Shown here piece after piece: positions 57,925 to 64,000 of a DNA stretch of 64,000 nucleotides (position 1 is the stretch's first letter; each line of letters begins with the position of its first letter). This DNA comes from Angiostrongylus vasorum. Lineage: Eukaryota > Nematoda > Chromadorea > Rhabditida > Metastrongylidae. Where the stretch lies: assembly GCA_018806985.1 (NCBI GenBank), contig JADANN010000026.1:868001-932000 (forward strand), read 5' to 3'. A program made the translations under genes and the position numbers. The notes beneath the pieces are model-generated. The model searched no databases. It saw nothing but the letters and a program-made list of their open reading frames with translations, and was not told the DNA's origin.

Positions 57925-59495
57925 TGCGAATGATGTGAAGAACGTCATCGATTCCCTCAGTATTTACTTAGTATTTCAGTGCCTGAGCAATCTGTTACTT
58001 CTATCCCTTCTTCTTTTTTTCTCTTTTTGCTTCATTGAAACTCTGTTCGACTTCCATTATCAAATATGTTGTTATTTTCTCAGCAGCCAACGATTTTTTT
58101 CAAGCATATTATAGTATTATTATAGACTATCGATGCAAACGTCATAATTGCTTTAGTGGCAACGACAACTCGCTTAAGTCTATCCACATCGCATACAGAT
58201 GTAGCGAAGTGAATGCTCAGTTTGAGAGTCGAGGAACGGTTCAAGAACTCGACGAGACCACTGCCGCTAGAGTAGGTTACATTTTCCTAAAATAACATTA
58301 GATTCATAGTTAGGTTACATCATTGTCAACTAGTCGTTCAGCCAATGCCGAGAATCGCTGCCACCATAGAAAGAGACAGTGATGCCTTGGCAGCACCCTA
58401 GTGGCAAGCAGTCGCTGATGAAGATATGAGAATACCCTATGCCCGCAATCGGTCATTCCAGAAACTGAGTTAACTGTTATAAAGCAAAAAGTTGAGCGAA
58501 CAAAGTGCTCGAACTCACCACACTACATGTGAAGAATGGCACTCCGTGAATATAAATATATTTAATGATGTAGGCGCTCCTGCAACAAACTGACAATGCC
58601 ATGGGGATTTGAAGGGTTTTTTTAAGTCTCCACGTTCTACAACCATTATTTGGATATCCATAAAGGCATCTGGGTATGGAGAACAACGGCTTCACTGATG
58701 TTTTTGCCTCTGTGGTATGTTCAAGCTTCGGATATAAAGCGGGATTTCAATTCAGAAAAATGACGAAGCTGTTCTCTTCCTTAACCGTGCCAATAACGAG
58801 CTCCCTTGGTTTTTCCCACTCGTTTCACGGAGTATGGTTTATCTACCACGTCGCCAACCATATGGCGTTTGGTTATCATACCGTTCTACATAGCAAATAA
58901 AACATTTTATGGCGGTAGAAAAGGTAACTGTTTCAGTTACGTACGTACCTTGATGTTATGGCGCTACGAGTCGACGTTCTTAAATAGAGACTAAGTCTGA
59001 CGGAGAGACATGTTGATGAACGGTTAGCTCAGGTAATCACATTTCGTGAAGAGATGTGTGGAAAGGTCGACGTAAAGTAGGTGTTGGTTAAACGGTCTTT
59101 CTAATCACCGCCGTTTTTTATTACTGCAGAACTTTATTGAAAAACCGAACAGTGATTGCTGATTAAGTTACTAATGTCGTCATTCACACAGAACAATCGC
59201 GTGGTCGCTGGCTTTCTCACAGTGTAATAAATTTCTTAGTTCTCTCTTTTCTTCGACAGTCGGCGTATTTTTTCTGGTGTTTTTAAGACCATTGCAATCT
59301 ATCTAACTATTTTTTAAGTGTATGGTAAGTCAAAATCTGGAATAATCAACTACCTGCAGTTTTCTACTTGTACGATCTGTTTCCCAACCTGAAATTACTT
59401 CGCGCCTGGGATTTACTAGCACTGAATTACTAGGTTCATAGAGAGTCGGTTTTACGGAACTGCTAACTGGTGTCCAACAATAAACACGGGGGTTA
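57925..59495. other. Intergenic DNA, no recognised feature
   Basis: Nothing supported. Open frames at 58676-58900 and around it show no domain or splice context. Confidence 0.35.
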
Positions 59496-59499
59496 TTGG

Positions 59500-59700
59500 T
59501 TCGATGCGGTACCCCAGACGAAGCATGCCTATCTTTACTCTGGGATTGAGAATTTGGTAATAGATCTGTCTCGTAGAATAAAGTGATCCATATCATACAT
59601 CAGTAGATACCGGAATTCTTTCTCCTCCACGGTGCTTGATGAAGTCAAATACATTGTCCATCTCTGAGGATTCAAGATCAACGCACAGATTATGCTTTTT
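59500..59700 (+). mobile_element. SINE relic, distal part
   Basis: GGTAATAGATCTGTCTCGTA near 59555 and GTGCTTGATGAAGTCAAATAC, then GATCAACGCACAGATTATG near 59632-59690, follow the order of the SINE body and tail. The head has decayed. Confidence 0.5.
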
Positions 59701-60151
59701 GTCCTCGATTGACATAAACTGCGGCTAGAAATTCATCAGGCATCGAATGAAAGTCAATTTTTAACGGACCTTAATCGTTCACTGTCGTTTTCGAGCATTA
59801 CAACTTACTAACGCATACACGGCCACGTCCATGACCACTCTTTTATGCATTCTGTTGAAGTGTTTGATCTTGCCATTGATGTGGCTCTTTTCTTGTAAAA
59901 GTCGTTCTAGCATTTAAGATTTTTTCTTGTTTTCCATACAATGGAGGGTCAAAGTCAAATCGTTCGAACAGAACATCTTCATAATTAAGCGACAGGCGGT
60001 TGAAGAACATGAACTACACTTTCTCTTTGAAGATTCAGTAAAAGCGATTTCTTTGGAAACAACTACTTCATCTGCTAATCCACGTTTTAACGTCTCTAGA
60101 AAATGATTCTTGAGTATTTTACCCTTTGAAGTCCCCTCTTTCTATTTATAG

Positions 60152-62934
60152 GACTCGATATCACTGTGCTCGACAAAATCCGCACTTTGCATGGCGTATG
60201 GGTAAGGAGACGATTGTCGTCGTTCCAAAATCTCGAGTCACTTGGTTTGTTCTTTCAGTATTTCTTGACATGTTGTTCGCAATGTTCTCAAAAATCCCTG
60301 GAAACAGATATAGAGGTCCCTTTCACTTTTACTTTTCACGGAGATGTAAAGTTTTCGTTAAGATTCTGGAGAATATGGTAGAGGCCGATGTGCTCGACGA
60401 TATCAACGAGGCCGTAGGTCTGGGAAAATTGACAAGCATACGAATGCGTCTGGACGCAAAACATCGAAGTGAAGTCGAGAATATTCTCTTGGTGAACATA
60501 CAAGGTCGTCTGTTCACTACTTAGCATTTTCGTAAATCAAAAAATTCCTTTTAGGAGACAAATTGCTTGTATTTTTTCATATTTAAAAGTTCACCGCTGT
60601 GTATTACGAATCTGCCTTTAACCTTCAGCAACTTCTCATTCCAACATTTCTGCACACATTCAAGCGATGGTTTGGGTTTTCCAAAAAGTAAATGAAGAAG
60701 TGCTGAGTTTTCAACGAAGATTCGGTCTAACTGTGAACATCCGAAAGCGAAAATCTTCTTCTCTTTTAATGAAATAATCTTAGTGGAACCACTTTTTATG
60801 AGAACAACTGCATAGAGTGTGAAATCGAAGTGTTTATGGAATCTCAGATTCTGTGGTTCATCAAACCTGTCGTTAACTATCGTTCGCTTTCCAAATGAAA
60901 ACCAAGTTTCACCATAACGAAGTCAACACGCGAAAAACTTCATAGGTGCATTTTTTTGCTAGAAAAAATGGGAAAAATCCCACAGCTAGACTGAGTCGAG
61001 CGACGAAATTCTTTTCAGGATCTTTTCTCAGTTCTCTAGCTGCCGCTCACGTTCAGCCTTTATTTCTCAGCGTTTTTCGAAACACGAGCTGTTATCGCCG
61101 CAATCACTGCCTCTGATCTCTGTCATTTTGTCAAGGTGAGTGCATCATTTCATAATATTAATTTATAAAAGGCAAAGGTCCCTCTCGATGGTACAGTAGG
61201 TGAAACATGAGTTGGCGGAGAAGGTAGTCTAGAGTTCGAAGTTTCCATTGTATTATGAGTTTTTGCAAATATCTCAGCGTCATTGCTGTTGTATTCCACA
61301 TAATACCTTGCCGTGAAACATTAATAAGTAGCGAATAAATAGCTGGGAATTATTCTATGGGTGCCATTATTGCTAATAGAATTGTAATATCACCTTAGAA
61401 TTTTTTTTCGGAAATGATCCAACATTTTTGAAGCCCTTTGATAGTTTTGCAAACTATGGAAAAAAATGTGTCTGCTTGGACTCGTAGTGGAAAATTCGAA
61501 AAGTGAACTAGTGAGATTGTGAAAATATACAGATTGATGCTCTCCATTTCGCTTTCTTATTTCACGCTGTTATACTTCTTTCCGAAGTCTTTATTCCTTA
61601 CTTGGAGCAAAATCATGCTGAAAAGCTAGTTGACAACATCGACCAATATGTTCCTTATATTATTATCCTAATAACACCAATGGTGTGCTAGTTGGCCAGT
61701 GGATTAGGGAGTTGGTCGGATTTGTCTTTTGTCAATCAACTGTGTGTGGAATGCTCGATTTTATAAGAATTCGCCACGCAGGACTTTTTTCCGTAACTGC
61801 CGTAAACAACCCTCGAGTTTGGGTTATAACGGGTTTATGGCAATAACAACGGTACACTAATAATATGTGATATGTGACGATGTATGGTTAGCTGGATATA
61901 TACGAGCGGGATTGAAATGAGGACAAGTGATACAATTGAATGAAGCTAGGCGGACATTGGAGTTGGAGCACCGAGGAGCTGAGGGACTGGAAGATAAGCA
62001 CTGGAAGATTAAGAGACAAGCACTGCAGGTTGGAACCCAGGCACTGGTAGATTAGAGGACAGACACTGGTTTTGATGGCTAATGATGCTCCTTATATTTT
62101 GTCTGTAATGGGTGAGGGTTTTTACAGAGGGAATCAGAGATAGTGCCCAAAGAGAGGTTTGTACTTTTTTTCAGCTAGTACTTCTTGTACAAAGAGTTCA
62201 TGAAGGCCATACAAAGGCTTGCACAGAAAGTGCATGGGATCGGCCGATTCTTTAGAGTACATGCACTTGGCGGAGGCTTATTCATCGTCCGAATCGTTGG
62301 ACAATGAAGAGCGGAGATGCAAAGAAGTTACAGTATCCTTTTTCTAGCCCAGCTGCGAGGCAGCTGTTTGAAACGGTCGTTGAGAAACAATTTACAGAAT
62401 GTGTGAGAATAGATGTATAACGATTAGCAGTAGAACAGTTATTGTAGAAGACATAAGGTAACATAGAAATAGGAACTATTCAAGGAATAGTTACTATAAA
62501 GGGTTCATTTTACAAGAAGAAATTAACAAGTGTTTCTTCGAAACTGTTCGAATCAAATGCAGTTCTAGATACCAACGAAACGATGTAGTTCGTTTTCGCA
62601 GTACCTTTCCCTAAATCTCACCGTTAAGAATTTGTTTCCTCTGGGTTTTTGGGAATGGATAAGAACTCAGTAAAACAGGTTATTGATCGTTCATTATGTT
62701 TTTCTAACCATCATCATTCGGGTTTAATTTCAGTTGTGGCGAACGATTCCCGTTCCGTGGGTGATCAAGTCGATTCTCTTCAACTCGACGATCACCACGC
62801 TTGAATTCCGTACGGTGGCCACTAGTCAAGAAATGTTTGACGACACGTTTACGTACACACCGTTTACTGGTTTCTACACCCGTCATTCGTCCGATCCGAA
62901 CGCGAAACTACAACTAGACTGCTACGGCGTTGAG
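60152..62934 (+). CDS. Unrecognised gene, four phase-consistent internal exons
   Basis: I do not recognise the family. Exon 1 (60152-60201; acceptor TATTTATAG, donor GTAAGG) reads LDITVLDKIRTLHGVW. Exon 2 (60259-60504; acceptor TTCTTTCAG) reads YFLTCCSQCSQKSLETDIEV and PFTFTFHGDVKF, then, past a frame break at the T4 run 60352-60355, ENMVEADVLDDINEAVGLGK and LTSIRMRLDAKHRSEVENIL. Exon 3 (61019-61135; donor GTGAGT) reads SFLSSLAAAHVQPLF and, past a T5 run at 61073-61077, ETRAVIAAITASDLCHFVK. Exon 4 (62734-62934; acceptor AATTTCAG, donor GTCAGT) reads LWRTIPVPWVIKSILFNSTI, TTLEFRTVATSQEMFDDTFT and NAKLQLDCYGVE. All junction phases agree once the two homopolymers are allowed for. Exon 2 has a faint beta-sandwich (PLAT-like) look, which is only a guess. 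Start and end lie outside what I can trace; the gene probably runs on beyond 62934. Confidence 0.65.
61258..61345 (+). repeat. Repeat C terminal fragment (in intron)
   Basis: GAGTTTTTGCAAATATCTCAG, GCTGTTGTATTCCACATAATACC and TTGCCGTGAAA match the outer end of repeat C. It lies in the intron between exons 3 and 4 of the 60.2-kb gene. Confidence 0.7.
61960..62505 (+). repeat. Repeat F, second copy, with different minisatellite
   Basis: Imperfect units of about 22 bases built on AGCACTGGAAGATTAAGAG / GGCACTGGTAGATTAGAGG (about 61970-62072) are followed by the body shared with 22260-22660 (GAAGGCCATACAAAGGCTTG, GGATCGGCCGATTC, AACAATTTACAGAATGTG). It lies in the last intron of the 60.2-kb gene. 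Confidence 0.55.
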
Positions 62935-63214
62935 GTCAGTACTTAACTCTTTCATCTCCTTTTAAGTACTATCCAATTCGGCTGCTTAGTGTTCTTCGTA
63001 CCCAGTGGTTTTTCCCACTATTGAAGACGACCTCCGTTGAAAGTTGGAAATTATAATCGATGGCTGTAAAAGCAACGAAACTTTTTGTAGAAGTTCCGCC
63101 GAAATCTCTTCTTTTCACTTGCTTGAGAACATAGTGAATTTCAAACAAATTTCTCCAACAACATTACCTGACACAAAGCTAATTAAAGACAAAGCTGTTG
63201 GCTTTGATCAATCT

Positions 63215-63462
63215 CTGAGTTATGCTTCATGTATTCGACTTCATTAAGCCACGTTTAGAGGTGACTGAGTGCATGCCTGGCCTTTACAATTACTCGCGGT
63301 GACCTAACGATGTATCGAGCCAGTGGAGCTATCCTACCGGACAAGTCTGGTACCAATCTGCAGACCCCGGAGGGATGGAAACCTTGGGCCATGGGCACAG
63401 AGATCGATCCCACGTGTATGTTGCAGGACACCTCCGAACACTCCACCACACGCTCCCATTAG
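63215..63462 (-). mobile_element. tRNA-derived SINE, reverse copy
   Basis: In reverse it starts near 63462 with GGGAGCGTGTGGTGGAGTG (A-box region), then ATACACGTGGGATCGATCTC (B-box region), CCAAGGTTTCCATCC, GATTGGTACCAGACTTGTCC and CGATACATCGTTAGG. It ends at a GAAGTCGAATACATGAAGC-type tail near 63220. Confidence 0.8.
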
Positions 63463-63469
63463 CTGACAC

Positions 63470-64000
63470 ACCACAGGATTTTCAGTTAGAGCGAGTTTTA
63501 CCTTAGTATTTTTAGTGGTGGAAGGTGCTAAAACATGAAACCATTGAAACAGCAATAGTTATTAAGTATAGGTTATAACAGCTGAATGTAAGTTCGCATA
63601 ATCACATATCTGAAAATGTTTCAAATCCACTTGATTAAAGCTAAAACCTGAGTGCCATCTTTTATCGAGTAATTTTGTGAATATCTGGATGTTTTGAGTA
63701 TCTGGATGCTTTCTCTTCGAAACTTGTGAGAAACATAGAGCATTTACCATCTATCTGGTTGGTTTGCATCTGGTTGGTCTAGGTTTTTCCACTTGACCTT
63801 TTGAATGTTAGCAAGTTTATCACCTGGTCATCACTTCAGGCCTTCGGTGTTTAGGTTCTAGGCCATCGAGTAGGAACAACGTATTCGGATATTCGACCAT
63901 TTCATCGGCTGCCGCAACTATTTGATTGCCTAACATTTGCTGGAATTGATAAATGGTATTGGCTTTAGTGTGAGGCATTGATGAATGCCTTAGGGATGTG
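63470..64000. other. End of window, no recognised feature
   Basis: Nothing supported. It is probably intron of the 60.2-kb gene or intergenic. Confidence 0.35.

Overview
The window looks like nuclear DNA of a parasitic nematode, most likely a strongylid/hookworm type. The reasons are small exons with nematode splice signals (TTTCAG acceptors, GTAAG-type donors), a carotenoid-oxygenase gene that reads like the Caenorhabditis BCMO proteins, and an RTE-class LINE family with the endonuclease and reverse-transcriptase motifs familiar from hookworm genomes. Species assignment is inference. The window is gene-poor and repeat-rich. No rRNA, functional tRNA, spliced-leader RNA or CRISPR was seen.

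Three protein genes, all on the + strand, can be supported by joining exons with matching phases. (1) 13.4-21.9 kb: a carotenoid cleavage oxygenase (BCMO/RPE65 family) in at least 11 exons, with a 6-kb intron that holds a SINE, a Penelope-like element and another repeat. (2) 45.9-47.6 kb: an unrecognised multi-exon gene with a cysteine-containing region and a charged C-terminal tail. (3) 60.2-62.9 kb: four phase-consistent internal exons of an unrecognised gene that probably continues past 62.9 kb. All three carry single-base frame breaks at mononucleotide runs, which points to sequence or assembly error rather than gene death.

The rest is mainly transposon debris. Six broken copies of one RTE LINE (RTE-1) lie at 4.6-8.0 (+), 23.7-27.0 (-), 37.5-39.3 (+), 39.3-40.2 (-), 50.8-54.1 (-) and 54.8-56.1 kb (-). 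A second RTE family (RTE-2) is present as a short 5'-truncated insertion nested in the 50.8-kb copy. About a dozen copies of a tRNA-derived SINE are scattered on both strands. One of them sits inside another repeat (repeat B) with a perfect 16-bp target-site duplication. Penelope-like element (PLE) pieces occur at 10.4, 18.2-19.7, 30.1, 50.3 and 57.0 kb; several carry a hammerhead-ribozyme-like core. Repeat C (about 300 bp, often as inverted pairs) occurs at least nine times. There are several (AT)n tracts and one perfect 92-unit (CA)n tract.

The remaining stretches (about 130-845, 985-3080, 8.1-10.3, 11.0-12.3, 12.4-13.4, 20.1-20.6, 28.4-30.0, 30.4-31.4, 32.3-36.9, 41.0-41.8, 42.1-43.5, 47.7-48.4, 48.6-50.3, 57.9-59.5 and 63.5-64.0 kb) hold no gene or element that I can support.
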